Source of the DNA: Aureimonas psammosilenae
Lineage (GTDB): Bacteria; Pseudomonadota; Alphaproteobacteria; Rhizobiales; Rhizobiaceae
Assembly (NCBI RefSeq): GCF_009176975.1
Contig: NZ_WEZG01000012.1
Span: 93,588-157,587, forward strand
DNA: 64,000 nt
Reading direction: 5' to 3'
In this document: piece after piece, positions 1 through 7,869 of the stretch
Position numbering within the stretch: the first letter of the stretch is position 1
Layout of the letters: each line of letters starts with the position of its first letter
Program-made: the position numbers and the translations under genes
Notes under the pieces: generated by a model
The model's input: the letters and a program-made list of their open reading frames with translations, nothing else
Told to the model about the DNA's origin: nothing
The model's database searches: none

Positions 1-789
1 CCGCCGCAGGCTCTCGAAGTCGCCCAGGATCGCGTGGTGGAGAAGGCGTTCCTGAACGGCATCGGCATTCTCACGGCCGAATGGCGGGCGGTGGACGACG
101 CGCAGGAGCTCGACCATGCCTTTCAGGAACTTGGCGGCGACTGCATCCTGAAGACGCGGCGCTTCGGCTACGACGGCAAGGGCCAGGCCACGATGCGCCA
201 GCGCAGCCCGCATGGCGAGGCTTTCGCCGGCCTCGGCTCCGTGCCCTGCATCTTGGAAAAGAAGGTGTCCTTCGAGTTCGAATTGTCCGTGGTCGCCGCG
301 CGCGGGATCGACGGCACGGTCGCGGCCTTCGACCCGGCCGAGAACGTCCATTCGCTCGGCATCCTGCGCACCTCCACCGTTCCCGGCCGCACCACGCCAG
401 CGCTTGCCCAGGAGGCGAGCGCCATCGCCGCGCGCATTCTGGAACATCTGGACTATGTCGGCGTCATCGGCGTCGAGTTCTTCGCAACCGCGAACGGCCT
501 TCTGGTCAACGAGATCGCGCCCCGCGTCCACAATTCCGGCCATTGGACGGAAGCGGCCTGCGCCGTTTCGCAGTTCGAGCAGCACATCCGGGCCGTCGCG
601 GGTCTGCCGCTCGGGGCCACGGAGCGCCATTCGAACTGCGTGATGGAGAACCTGATCGGGTCCGAGATCGACGACGCCCTCGCGCTTCTCGGGGCACGGG
701 AAGCGGTGCTGCATGTCTACGGCAAGGGCGAAGGCAAGCCCGGCCGCAAAATGGGTCACGTGACACGGTTGTCGCCGCCCGAACGTTGA
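1..789 (+). CDS. purK: N5-carboxyaminoimidazole ribonucleotide synthase, C-terminal part
   Basis: The reading frame is open from the first base, so the start lies upstream of the window; about 262 C-terminal residues are present. PurK carboxylates AIR to N5-CAIR with ATP and bicarbonate in cytoplasmic purine synthesis. The visible part is the ATP-grasp domain and C-terminal domain: the [12 protein letters not shown] nucleotide loop, [17 protein letters not shown], the metal-binding segment [14 protein letters not shown], and the family-typical tail [21 protein letters not shown] hairpin with a T run follows the stop, separating it from rpmJ. purE would be expected just upstream but is not in view. 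Identification is firm. Confidence 0.95.
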   Translation, partial: PPQALEVAQDRVVEKAFLNGIGILTAEWRAVDDAQELDHAFQELGGDCILKTRRFGYDGKGQATMRQRSPHGEAFAGLGSVPCILEKKVSFEFELSVVAARGIDGTVAAFDPAENVHSLGILRTSTVPGRTTPALAQEASAIAARILEHLDYVGVIGVEFFATANGLLVNEIAPRVHNSGHWTEAACAVSQFEQHIRAVAGLPLGATERHSNCVMENLIGSEIDDALALLGAREAVLHVYGKGEGKPGRKMGHVTRLSPPER

Positions 790-828
790 CAAATCGGGGT
801 CCGGCCTTTACCAAGCCGGGCTTAACAG

Positions 829-853
829 GCGCGCCCGAAACGGCGCGCTTTTC
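829..853 (+). terminator. Rho-independent terminator after purK
   Basis: A 7-bp GC stem (GCGCGCC / GGCGCGC, loop CGAAAC) is followed by TTTTC, 40 bases after the purK stop and before rpmJ. Confidence 0.7.
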
Positions 854-902
854 GTTGGACGGCGAGCCCTCCGGGCCGAGCCGGAGAAAGGACGCTAGGT
901 CG

Positions 903-1028
903 ATGAAGATCAAGAACTCGCTGAAGACGCTCAAGGGCCGTCACCGCGCCAACCGCATGGTTCGCCGCAAGGGCCGCATCTACATCATCAACAAGGAAGC
1001 CCCGCGCTTCAAGGCCCGCCAGGGCTGA
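903..1028 (+). CDS. rpmJ: 50S ribosomal protein L36 (zinc-free type)
   Basis: A 41-residue, very basic protein beginning [20 protein letters not shown], the classic sequence of the L36 paralogue that lacks the four-cysteine zinc ribbon. This form is the usual L36 in alphaproteobacteria. It sits in the large ribosomal subunit. A GGAGAAAGGA purine tract precedes the ATG. It stands alone rather than in a ribosomal operon, as is normal for this paralogue, between the purK terminator and the next gene. A longer frame that reads through it from position 81 overlaps purK and is spurious. Confidence 0.95.
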   Translation: MKIKNSLKTLKGRHRANRMVRRKGRIYIINKEAPRFKARQG

Positions 1029-1033
1029 TCGGC

Positions 1034-1054
1034 CGGCCGCTGCTGAAGCGGCCG
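1034..1054 (+). terminator. Possible terminator hairpin after rpmJ
   Basis: A CGGCCGC / GCGGCCG stem with a seven-base loop begins six bases after the rpmJ stop. There is no T tract directly after it, so termination efficiency is uncertain. Confidence 0.4.
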
Positions 1055-1105
1055 CTCACGATAATTTAGATTTGCCGGGCGCGCGGCGGGGATTAAGTTC
1101 CTCGC

Positions 1106-1750
1106 ATGCGCGCTTTTTCTTTTGTGCTTTCCACTTCTTTCGTTCTTGGCCTCGGCCTCGCAGCCTTGGCGCAGGAACCCGCGCAGCCGCCCGCTGCCCC
1201 GGAGAAATCGCAGTCTCGGGCGCAATCCGGCGAAACGCCGTTGAAGTCCGTCGAGGATGCCGGCGCGCGAGCGCAGCGCCTGAACGACCTGTTCTCCAAG
1301 TTGAAGCACGAGGCCTCCGCCACCAAGGCCGAATCCATCGCCGGCGAGATCAATTCCATATGGACGGAAAGCGGCAGCGCCACGGTCGATCTTCTCGTGC
1401 AGCGCGCCACGCTCGCCATCACCAAGGAAGATCGCAGCGCCGCCTTCGATTTTCTCGATCAGGCGATCGGTCTCGATCCGAACAATGCCGAAAGCTGGAA
1501 CCGGCGCGCGACGCTGAACTACGCGACCGACGACTACGGCAAGTCGCTGGACGACATCCGCGTCACCCTGCGGCTGGAACCGCGCCACTACGGCGCGATG
1601 ATGGGCCTAGCGGCGATCCTCGAAGAAACCGACCGGAAAGACGAGGCCCTCCAGACCTATATGAAGGTGCTGGAAATCTACCCTGCCCTGAAACCCGCGC
1701 AGGACGCTGTGAACCGCTTGTCGGACGAGTTGGCGGGGCAAGCGCTGTAG
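1106..1750 (+). CDS. Exported tetratricopeptide repeat protein
   Basis: A 214-residue protein with an N-terminal signal peptide (hydrophobic stretch SFVLSTSFVLGLGLAALAQ, cleavage likely near residue 24), so it should be periplasmic. Residues about 90-205 form roughly three TPR helix pairs, with the typical spacing of A, G/N and P (LDQAIGLDPNNAESWNRRA, then DDIRVTLRLEPRHYGAMMGL and LQTYMKVLEIYPALKPAQ). TPRs are protein-interaction scaffolds; no partner can be read from the context. It lies alone between rpmJ and a convergent pyruvate kinase, with a bidirectional hairpin downstream. The fold is clear, the role unknown. Confidence 0.85.
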   Translation: MRAFSFVLSTSFVLGLGLAALAQEPAQPPAAPEKSQSRAQSGETPLKSVEDAGARAQRLNDLFSKLKHEASATKAESIAGEINSIWTESGSATVDLLVQRATLAITKEDRSAAFDFLDQAIGLDPNNAESWNRRATLNYATDDYGKSLDDIRVTLRLEPRHYGAMMGLAAILEETDRKDEALQTYMKVLEIYPALKPAQDAVNRLSDELAGQAL

Positions 1751-1767
1751 AGAGCTCCCCATACGCA

Positions 1768-1795
1768 AAAGGCCGCCCCTGAGGCGGCCTTTCCG
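1768..1795. terminator. Bidirectional terminator between TPR gene and pyk
   Basis: A ten-base-pair stem AAAGGCCGCC / GGCGGCCTTT with a five-base loop; the A and T runs at its two feet let it serve both convergent genes. Confidence 0.8.
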
Positions 1796-1817
1796 TTTCT
1801 TGACGCTATCGGCGCGA

Positions 1818-3254
1818 TCAAACGGCCGACAGGCCGTCCGAGCCGATATGGGCGATGCGCAGCATGTTGGTGGAGCCCGGAATCTTCAACGGCACGCCGG
1901 CCGTGATGATGACGCGGTCGCCGGCCTTGGCGAAGCCTTCTTCCACCGCGACCCGGCAAGCCGTGTCGATCATCGCGTCGATATTGTCCTGGTCCTGGCT
2001 GACGACGCAGTGAAGGCCCCAGCACACCGACAGGCGGCGCGCGGTGCCGACCACCGGCGACAGCGCCAGGATCGGAAGCTGCGGACGCTCGCGGGCGGTG
2101 CGAAGGCCCGTCGTGCCAGTCGCGGTATAGGTGACGATGGTCGCGACGCGCAGCGTTTCCGACATCTGCCGCGCGGCGAGCGACACGGCGTCGGCCCCGG
2201 TCGGCTCCGGGTTCGGGCGCTGGGCGAAGATGATGCCCGGATAAAGCGGATCGCGCTCGGCTTCCTCGGCGATGCGGCTCATCATCGAGACGGCTTCGGT
2301 CGGATACTGGCCGGCCGCCGATTCGGCCGACAGCATGATCGCGTCGGCGCCCTCGTAGACGGCGATCGACACGTCCGACACTTCGGCGCGCGTCGGCACC
2401 GGGGCGGTGATCATGGACTCCAGCATCTGCGTGGCGACCACCACCGGCTTGCCGGCCTTGCGGGCGGCGCGGGTGATGCGCTTCTGGATGCCCGGCACCT
2501 TCTCCAGCGGCATTTCCACGCCGAGATCGCCGCGCGCCACCATCAGCGCGTCGGAAAGCTCGATGATCTCGTCCAGCCGCTCGACTGCCTGCGGCTTCTC
2601 GATCTTGGACATGAGGCCGACGCGGCCGCGCGCGACTTTGCGCGCTTCGGCGAGGTCCTCGGGGCGCTGGATGAAGGACAAAGCCACCCAATCGACATCG
2701 GCTTCCAACACCGCGTCGAGGTCGCGCCGATCCTTTTCGGTCAGCGCGCCGCTGCCGATGGTGGTGTCCGGCAGGCTGACGCCCTTGCGGTTCGAAATCT
2801 TGTTGCCGGCGACGACGCGGCACTTCACGCTGGTACCGGTCGCCTCGGTCGCGACGAGCTGAAGGCGCCCGTCGTCGATCAGGAGGCGATGACCGGCCTC
2901 CACCGCTTCGAGAATCTCGGGATGCGGGAGATAGACACGCGTCGTGTCGCCCGGCTCGGGATTGTTGTCGAGCGTGAACTCCTGCCCGACATCCAGCGTC
3001 ACGGCCGTATTGTGGAAAGTGCCGACGCGCAGCTTCGGGCCCTGGAGATCGGCCAGAATGCCGATCGGGCGGCCGACCTCGGCTTCCACCGAACGGATGC
3101 GGCGAACGAGTTCGCGCATCAGGTCGTGGTCGGTATGGCTCATATTGATCCGGAAGACATCCGCGCCCGCTTCGTGCAGGCTGCGGATCATCTTCTCCTC
3201 CGAAGAGGCAGGCCCCAGCGTCGCGAGGATCTTGACCCGACGATTGCGTCTCAT
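1818..3254 (-). CDS. pyk: Pyruvate kinase
   Basis: A 478-residue enzyme of glycolysis converting phosphoenolpyruvate and ADP to pyruvate and ATP. Visible signatures: the N-terminal KILATLGPASS strand and DVFRINMSH, the family pattern MSKIEKPQAV containing the catalytic lysine, the metal and phosphate segment ALMVARGDLGVEMP, and VVVATQMLESM. The C-terminal domain runs from about residue 345. Length is normal for the family. Its ATG overlaps the stop of the upstream DUF1036 gene (ATGA), so the two are translationally coupled. Confidence 0.97.
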   Translation of the reverse strand: MRRNRRVKILATLGPASSEEKMIRSLHEAGADVFRINMSHTDHDLMRELVRRIRSVEAEVGRPIGILADLQGPKLRVGTFHNTAVTLDVGQEFTLDNNPEPGDTTRVYLPHPEILEAVEAGHRLLIDDGRLQLVATEATGTSVKCRVVAGNKISNRKGVSLPDTTIGSGALTEKDRRDLDAVLEADVDWVALSFIQRPEDLAEARKVARGRVGLMSKIEKPQAVERLDEIIELSDALMVARGDLGVEMPLEKVPGIQKRITRAARKAGKPVVVATQMLESMITAPVPTRAEVSDVSIAVYEGADAIMLSAESAAGQYPTEAVSMMSRIAEEAERDPLYPGIIFAQRPNPEPTGADAVSLAARQMSETLRVATIVTYTATGTTGLRTARERPQLPILALSPVVGTARRLSVCWGLHCVVSQDQDNIDAMIDTACRVAVEEGFAKAGDRVIITAGVPLKIPGSTNMLRIAHIGSDGLSAV

Positions 3255-3742
3255 GGCGTGGTCGCTTCTCCGCGTGGCGCTTCAGTAAGCTGGACCATCC
3301 AACTGCCTTGCTCGCCGGTATCGTATTCGCGGAAACCTAATTTCTGAAAGCCGCGCGCGAAGCAATCCTTAACATCGACGATCTTGAATTCTCGGTCGGC
3401 CACGCAGAAGTTCACGTTGCCCGCCCACAACCCACGGCCGTCCTGATCCTCCGCGTAAAGGTAGTAATAGCGCGAGGAGAGCGGCCCTTTGATGACGGAT
3501 TTGCAGGTCGTCGCCGGAATCTGCCACCAACCTTCCGTGGTCCAACCGGTTTCGGCGCGATAGCCGACCGCGACGCCGACGAGCGACTGCGTGCCGTTGC
3601 ACACCCGGAAATCCGCCTTCGCCTCGGTCGACAGAAGGGGGGCCGCGAAAAGAAAGCCGAGGCAGGCGAGCGCCAGCGGCGCGCTCCTGCCGCCCCGGCC
3701 GGCGAGCATTCGTGGAAACATCGATCGGTCCCGACTTGGCAT
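3251..3742 (-). CDS. DUF1036 family secreted protein
   Basis: Up to 163 residues. The N-terminus has a hydrophobic export signal (about residues 20-40, ending ...STEAKA), followed by the conserved DUF1036 core: ADFRVCNGTQ, TEGWWQIPATTC, YYYLYAED and FCVADREF. The protein is likely periplasmic; the family's function is unknown. Four cysteines in the core could form disulphides. The start is ambiguous: the ATG at 3742 directly abuts a 10-bp hairpin with no ribosome-binding site, while the ATG at 3721 is preceded by CGGGA and gives a better signal peptide, so I favour 3721. It overlaps pyk by four bases. Confidence 0.8.
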   Translation of the reverse strand: MPSRDRSMFPRMLAGRGGRSAPLALACLGFLFAAPLLSTEAKADFRVCNGTQSLVGVAVGYRAETGWTTEGWWQIPATTCKSVIKGPLSSRYYYLYAEDQDGRGLWAGNVNFCVADREFKIVDVKDCFARGFQKLGFREYDTGEQGSWMVQLTEAPRGEATTP

Positions 3743-3765
3743 GCGAACCCCGAAGCGGGGTTCGC
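3743..3765 (-). promoter_or_regulatory. Ten-base-pair hairpin upstream of DUF1036-pyk
   Basis: GCGAACCCCG and CGGGGTTCGC form a perfect 10-bp stem with a three-base loop. It lies between hemH and the DUF1036 gene and touches the upstream candidate start codon. On the minus strand no T tract follows, so it may be a weak terminator of hemH, an mRNA stabiliser or a translation control element. Confidence 0.5.
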
Positions 3766-3812
3766 AACGATTTTCGGCCCGCTTGCGCGGCCTGTCAACG
3801 AAGCTTGGCCGT

Positions 3813-4874
3813 TCAGTCGATCCAGCCGCGAAGCTCCCGGCGCACCATGGCTTCGATCACATCCATGCCTTCCTCGCTGTCGTTGAGGCAAGGAATATGC
3901 GCGAAACGCTCGCCGCCATTGTGGAGAAAGATCTCCGCGGCCTCGCCCGCGATCTCCTCCAGCGTTTCCAGGCAATCGGACACGAAGCCGGGATTCAGCG
4001 CCGCGATGCGCTTCACACCCTGCTTCGCCAGCTCCTCGATCGTCTTGTCCGTATAGGGCTGCAGCCATTCCTCAGGCCCGAAACGGGACTGGAAGGTGGT
4101 CATCAGCCGCCCCTTCGGCCAGCCGAGACGCTCTTCCAAAAGCCGCGAGGTCTTCTGGCAATGGCAATGATAGGGATCGCCCTTGCGGAAATAGCTCTGC
4201 GGAATGCCGTGATAGGAAGCGATCACTCTTTCCGGCTCGAAGTCGAGCGTGGCCAGATGCTTCTCGATCGAGCGGGCGAGCGCGTCGATATAGACCGGCT
4301 CGTCATGGTAGGCCGGCACCGTGCGCAAGGCCGGCATCCAGCGCTTGGTCATCAGGTGCTCGAAGGTCTTGTCGTTCACCGTCGCCGTGGTGGAGGCGGA
4401 ATATTGGGGATAAAGCGGGTAAACGAGGATGCGCTCGCAGCCCGCCTCCTGAAGGGCATCGATCCGCTCGGCGATTGAAGGATTGCCGTAGCGCATTCCC
4501 CAATCCACAACGACATTCGGCTCGCCCGCCATCCGCTGGCCAAGCTTTTCACCCTGCGCGCGGGTGAAGGTGCGCAGCGGCGACTCGTTTCGCTCGCGGT
4601 TCCAGATGATGTCGTAGGCCTTGCCGGACTTCTTCGGGCGGGTGTTCAGAACGATGCCGTAGAGGATTGGAAACCACGCCGCGCGGGGCCACTCGATCAC
4701 CCGCTTGTCGGACAGGAATTCCTTTAAGTAACGCCGCATCGGCGCATAGGACGTGCCGTCCGGCGTGCCGAGATTGACCAGAAGAACGCCGATCTTGCGC
4801 GCCTTGACGGGGGGATGACCGGAAGGCAGCGGCCCGATGGCGGGCATATCCTTCGGCGGGGAATGCATGTTCAT
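3813..4874 (-). CDS. hemH: Ferrochelatase
   Basis: A 353-residue enzyme that inserts ferrous iron into protoporphyrin IX, the last step of protohaem synthesis; membrane-associated or cytoplasmic. Evidence: the N-terminal GVLLVNLGTPDG, ASTTATVNDKTFEHL, the catalytic histidine (about residue 222) in ASYHGIPQSYFRKGD, and the C-terminal NPGFVSDCLETLEEI with the conserved acidic residues. Length is normal. Other haem genes are not nearby. Two closely spaced start codons (MNMH) make the exact start uncertain by two residues. Confidence 0.97.
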   Translation of the reverse strand: MNMHSPPKDMPAIGPLPSGHPPVKARKIGVLLVNLGTPDGTSYAPMRRYLKEFLSDKRVIEWPRAAWFPILYGIVLNTRPKKSGKAYDIIWNRERNESPLRTFTRAQGEKLGQRMAGEPNVVVDWGMRYGNPSIAERIDALQEAGCERILVYPLYPQYSASTTATVNDKTFEHLMTKRWMPALRTVPAYHDEPVYIDALARSIEKHLATLDFEPERVIASYHGIPQSYFRKGDPYHCHCQKTSRLLEERLGWPKGRLMTTFQSRFGPEEWLQPYTDKTIEELAKQGVKRIAALNPGFVSDCLETLEEIAGEAAEIFLHNGGERFAHIPCLNDSEEGMDVIEAMVRRELRGWID

Positions 4875-4977
4875 GAAGACGCCCTGCGCGCGACGATTCT
4901 ACGGTTCGCCGCTCATATAATGAGCCGCAGGGCGACTGGAATGGTTCCGAACGACTGGAAGCCTTCCGAATGCGCCG

Positions 4978-5349
4978 TCAGCCGAGGCGCGTGAACTCGA
5001 AGCGGCTGCCGTTGGACGAGGCGCAGGCGAGCCGGTCGGGCGAAACCTGGTTGCAGTTGGCCGCGATCCGCGTGTTGCGGACACGCGAGGTGTATTGGAT
5101 CGTGACCTGACCCGGTCCGAGGCTTTGATAGGTGCCTTCCGCCAGGATCGCGCCCGTGCCGGCTTCGGTGGAGGTGAAGCGGCCCGACGAGAAATTGGCG
5201 TTGTAGGCGACCGCTCCGCCGACGGAAGACCAGCTTCCCTCGACGCCGCGCGGCGCAACCGGGGCAGCGGCGACCTGGGGCTCCGTCGATACGCAGCCGG
5301 CACTTGCGGCGGTCAGGGCAAGGAGACAGGCGATGGCGGCGCGGCGCAT
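4978..5349 (-). CDS. Omp10-like outer-membrane lipoprotein
   Basis: A 123-residue lipoprotein: short signal with lipobox ending at Cys19 (AASAGC). The mature part resembles Brucella Omp10 as I recall that sequence, with a similar order of motifs: GVEGSW near residue 38, ILAEGTYQSLGPGQVTI, NCNQVSPDRLACASSNGSRF. The fold is expected to be a small beta-barrel related to the AprI/Inh protease-inhibitor family. Omp10 is a surface-exposed lipoprotein in Brucella. It is transcribed alone. The lipoprotein call is secure; the Omp10 assignment is by remembered similarity. Confidence 0.75.
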   Translation of the reverse strand: MRRAAIACLLALTAASAGCVSTEPQVAAAPVAPRGVEGSWSSVGGAVAYNANFSSGRFTSTEAGTGAILAEGTYQSLGPGQVTIQYTSRVRNTRIAANCNQVSPDRLACASSNGSRFEFTRLG

Positions 5350-5469
5350 GGAAGGAACCCTCGATCGATCAAACTTGAATAAAATCTAGAGGATGCGTCC
5401 GCCGCTGTCATCCGCGCAACAGCCGCCGACCGCTCGCCCGAACGGTCATCCACGACATTTCGGGACGAA

Positions 5470-5931
5470 TCAGGCCTCGGCGGCCTCGCGTTCGCGTGCC
5501 GGTAGAACGGAATGGATGGAACTGATGCTTTCCACGTAGCGGATGCGCGAATCGGACGTGAAGAAGAACCACCACATGGTGGTGCCGCTGACGAGCGTTC
5601 CGTCCTTCTCGTTTCGCCGCATCCAGTTGCAGAGCGACGCGGCCGAGTCCTGCTCAATCACGAGACCCCGCTCCTCGTAGGAAATGTACTTCGCCTTCTG
5701 CATCAGTTCGTTGAGGAAGGAGCGCGTTTCGGCTTCACCCGCCAGCCGGAAATCTCCTTCCAGCCGACCGAACCAGGGTCCGTCGATCACGCCGGCATTG
5801 CTGCGGTTGGAAAACATGACCCCCGGCGCGAAGTGACGCGACACGACGCCGAGCTTGCCCGACATCAGCGCTTCCAGAACTTCTCTCAGGACCGCCCGCT
5901 TCCGCTCGGCGTCGTCCTCGGTCAGGCTCAT
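5470..5931 (-). CDS. NTF2-like (SnoaL-type) domain protein
   Basis: A 153-residue cytoplasmic protein with no signal peptide. The pattern of an N-terminal helix pair (residues 1-35), the MSGKLGVVSRHFAPGVMFSN segment, and a run of amphipathic strands (EERGLVIEQDSAASLCNW, TMWWFFFTSDSRIRYVES) fits the cone-shaped NTF2-like fold used by SnoaL-type enzymes and binding proteins. No substrate can be inferred. An AAGGAAG ribosome-binding site precedes the ATG. A perfect 9-bp inverted repeat lies 40 bases upstream. Confidence 0.6.
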   Translation of the reverse strand: MSLTEDDAERKRAVLREVLEALMSGKLGVVSRHFAPGVMFSNRSNAGVIDGPWFGRLEGDFRLAGEAETRSFLNELMQKAKYISYEERGLVIEQDSAASLCNWMRRNEKDGTLVSGTTMWWFFFTSDSRIRYVESISSIHSVLPAREREAAEA

Positions 5932-5970
5932 GCGACGGCTTCCTTGCCCAGACGGACCACCGTTGAGTTA

Positions 5971-5992
5971 GAATAGGAGTAAGCTCCTATTC
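5971..5992. promoter_or_regulatory. Perfect inverted repeat, likely operator
   Basis: GAATAGGAG-TAAG-CTCCTATTC is a perfect 9-bp inverted repeat with a four-base spacer, 40 bases upstream of the NTF2-like gene on the minus strand. Its position and size suit a dimeric repressor site; no regulator is encoded beside it. Confidence 0.5.
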
Positions 5993-6159
5993 AGCAAGAA
6001 CAGAATCCGGTTTTCGCCATCCGCTCCAAGCGGAAAAAACGAAGTCGGATCGTGCATATGCAGTTTCCGCATCCGCTCTTCGAAACTTTTTCGATAGTTC
6101 CGAACGCGTCGCTGGAAGAATATCCTAGTCAGCGAAGCAGACTAACGAATACCGCTAAA
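5993..6159. other. Gene-free stretch, AT-richer than its surroundings
   Basis: Part of a 301-base gap (5932-6232) between two minus-strand genes. Apart from the inverted repeat at 5971 and the hss terminator at 6160 I see no gene or RNA structure. It probably holds the promoter of the NTF2-like gene. Confidence 0.4.
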
Positions 6160-6195
6160 ATCGAAAGGCCGATGCGTCAGATGGCCGCATCGGCC
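6158..6195 (-). terminator. Rho-independent terminator of homospermidine synthase
   Basis: On the minus strand GGCCGATGC and GCATCGGCC form a nine-base-pair stem followed by TTTCGATTTT, about 40 bases after the stop codon. Confidence 0.8.
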
Positions 6196-6232
6196 GGCTT
6201 TCCACCATCCAATGAGAAAAGGTGCGGCGCGA

Positions 6233-7687
6233 TCAGCGCTCGTGAACGAGGACGTTGCGAAACTGCCAGGGATCGCTGGCGTCGATGTCTTCCTTGAAGA
6301 GGCCCGGCCGATCGGTCAGCGGATTCCAGTCCGTGAAGGTGCCTTTGACCGTGCCGAGATAGGGCTTCTGGATTTCGAGGCAGCGGCGGAAATCCATCTC
6401 CTCCGCTTCCACGATCCCTGATTCCGGGTTTTCCAGCGCCCAGACCATGCCGGCGAGAACGGCCGATGAGACCTGAAGGCCCGTCGCGTTCTGATAGGGC
6501 GCGAGCTTGCGCGCTTCGGCAAGCGTCAGTTGCGAGCCGTACCAGTAGGCGTTCTTGTCGTGGCCGTAGAGAAGGACGCCGAGTTCGTCCGAGCCGTCCA
6601 CCAGCTCGCTCTCCGTCAGAACGTGATGGGTCGGCTGGATGCGTCCGGCCGCGCCGAACAGCTCGTCGATCGAAACAAGCGCGTCGTTGTTGGGATGATA
6701 GGCGTAATGGCAGGTCGGCCGATACGTCACTTCGTCCTGCTTGTCGCGGACGGTGAAATAGTCCGAGATCGAGATCGCCTCGTTATGGGTGACGAGGAAG
6801 CCGTGCTGGGGTCCGGGAGTCGGGCACCAGGTGCGAACGCGCGTCGCGGCGCCCGGCTGCTCCAGAAAGATCGCCGGCGCGCCGTCCTGCTTGTGGAGCT
6901 TGGCGTTCTTGGGCAGCCAGGTTTCGTGCGTGCCCCAGCCGAGTTCGGCCGGCTGCATGCCTTCCGAGATGAAGCCTTCCACCGACCACGTGTTCCAGAA
7001 AGTGTTGAGGGGCTTCGGCTCCTTGGCGCGCTGCGTGTCGCGCTCGGCGATGTGGATGCCCTTCACGCCGGCCTTCTTCATCAGCTTGGCCCAGCGGCGG
7101 CGCTCATCCGCCGCCGGCTCCTTGAAGTCGACGCCGACTTCGCTCGCCACGTCCAGAAGCGCCTGCTTGACGAACCAGGACACCATGCCCGGATTGGCGC
7201 CGCAGCACGACACCGCCGTGCGCCCGCGCGGGTTCTCGGCGGCTTCCTTGCGGACGGCCCGCCGCAGGGCATAGTTCGTGCGCTCGGCGTTCGAGACCTT
7301 GTCGTCGAAGTAGAAGCCGAGCCAGGGCTCGATCACCGTATCGATATAAAAGGCGCCGAGCTTGCGCGTCAGCTTCATGAGATCGAGCGAGCCGGTATCC
7401 ACCGACAGGTTCACGAGGAAGCCCTCCCCGCCCCCTTCGGTCAGAAGCGGGGTGAGGATCTCTTCGTAGTTCTTGCGCGTCACGGCCTGTTGCACGAAGC
7501 GGATACCGCGTTCGTCCAGAAGCCCGCGATCGGCGTCCTTCGGGTCGATCACGACCATGCGCGACTTGTCGAAGGTGAAATGGCGTTCGATCAGCGGCAG
7601 CGTGCCCCGTCCGATCGAGCCGAAGCCGAGCAGGACGATCGGCCCGGTGATGGCGGCGTAGATCGGGTAAGGCGAGGATTTTGCCAT
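6233..7687 (-). CDS. hss: Homospermidine synthase
   Basis: A 484-residue NAD-dependent enzyme making homospermidine from putrescine, a polyamine typical of alphaproteobacteria. The N-terminal Rossmann fold shows VLLGFGSIGRGTLP at residues 18-31. Further family segments are NLSVDTGSLDLM, CCGANPGMVSWFVKQAL and TWCPTPGPQHGFLVTHNEA. Length matches bacterial Hss. An AAGGAAAAGGA tract precedes the ATG. It is monocistronic, with a terminator downstream and an inverted repeat upstream. A distant relation to saccharopine dehydrogenases is expected. Confidence 0.95.
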   Translation of the reverse strand: MAKSSPYPIYAAITGPIVLLGFGSIGRGTLPLIERHFTFDKSRMVVIDPKDADRGLLDERGIRFVQQAVTRKNYEEILTPLLTEGGGEGFLVNLSVDTGSLDLMKLTRKLGAFYIDTVIEPWLGFYFDDKVSNAERTNYALRRAVRKEAAENPRGRTAVSCCGANPGMVSWFVKQALLDVASEVGVDFKEPAADERRRWAKLMKKAGVKGIHIAERDTQRAKEPKPLNTFWNTWSVEGFISEGMQPAELGWGTHETWLPKNAKLHKQDGAPAIFLEQPGAATRVRTWCPTPGPQHGFLVTHNEAISISDYFTVRDKQDEVTYRPTCHYAYHPNNDALVSIDELFGAAGRIQPTHHVLTESELVDGSDELGVLLYGHDKNAYWYGSQLTLAEARKLAPYQNATGLQVSSAVLAGMVWALENPESGIVEAEEMDFRRCLEIQKPYLGTVKGTFTDWNPLTDRPGLFKEDIDASDPWQFRNVLVHER

Positions 7688-7748
7688 CGCAGCAGGTCCT
7701 TTTCCTTGGAGATGCTCTCGAGGTTTCCGCTTCGCGCTAATCGAGTCG

Positions 7749-7768
7749 GCCCACGATTAAAAGTGGGC
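7749..7768. promoter_or_regulatory. Inverted repeat upstream of hss
   Basis: GCCCAC and GTGGGC flank an eight-base AT-rich spacer 62 bases upstream of the hss start. It could be an operator or a leader hairpin. Confidence 0.35.
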
Positions 7769-7869
7769 GCGCGAAAATATATCGCCGCCCGGTCAAATTT
7801 TCGCGTTGTCTTCCAAGCCTGATCGCTAGTGGAAAAGCTCTTTATGACATTGGCAAGACAAGCCGAAGC

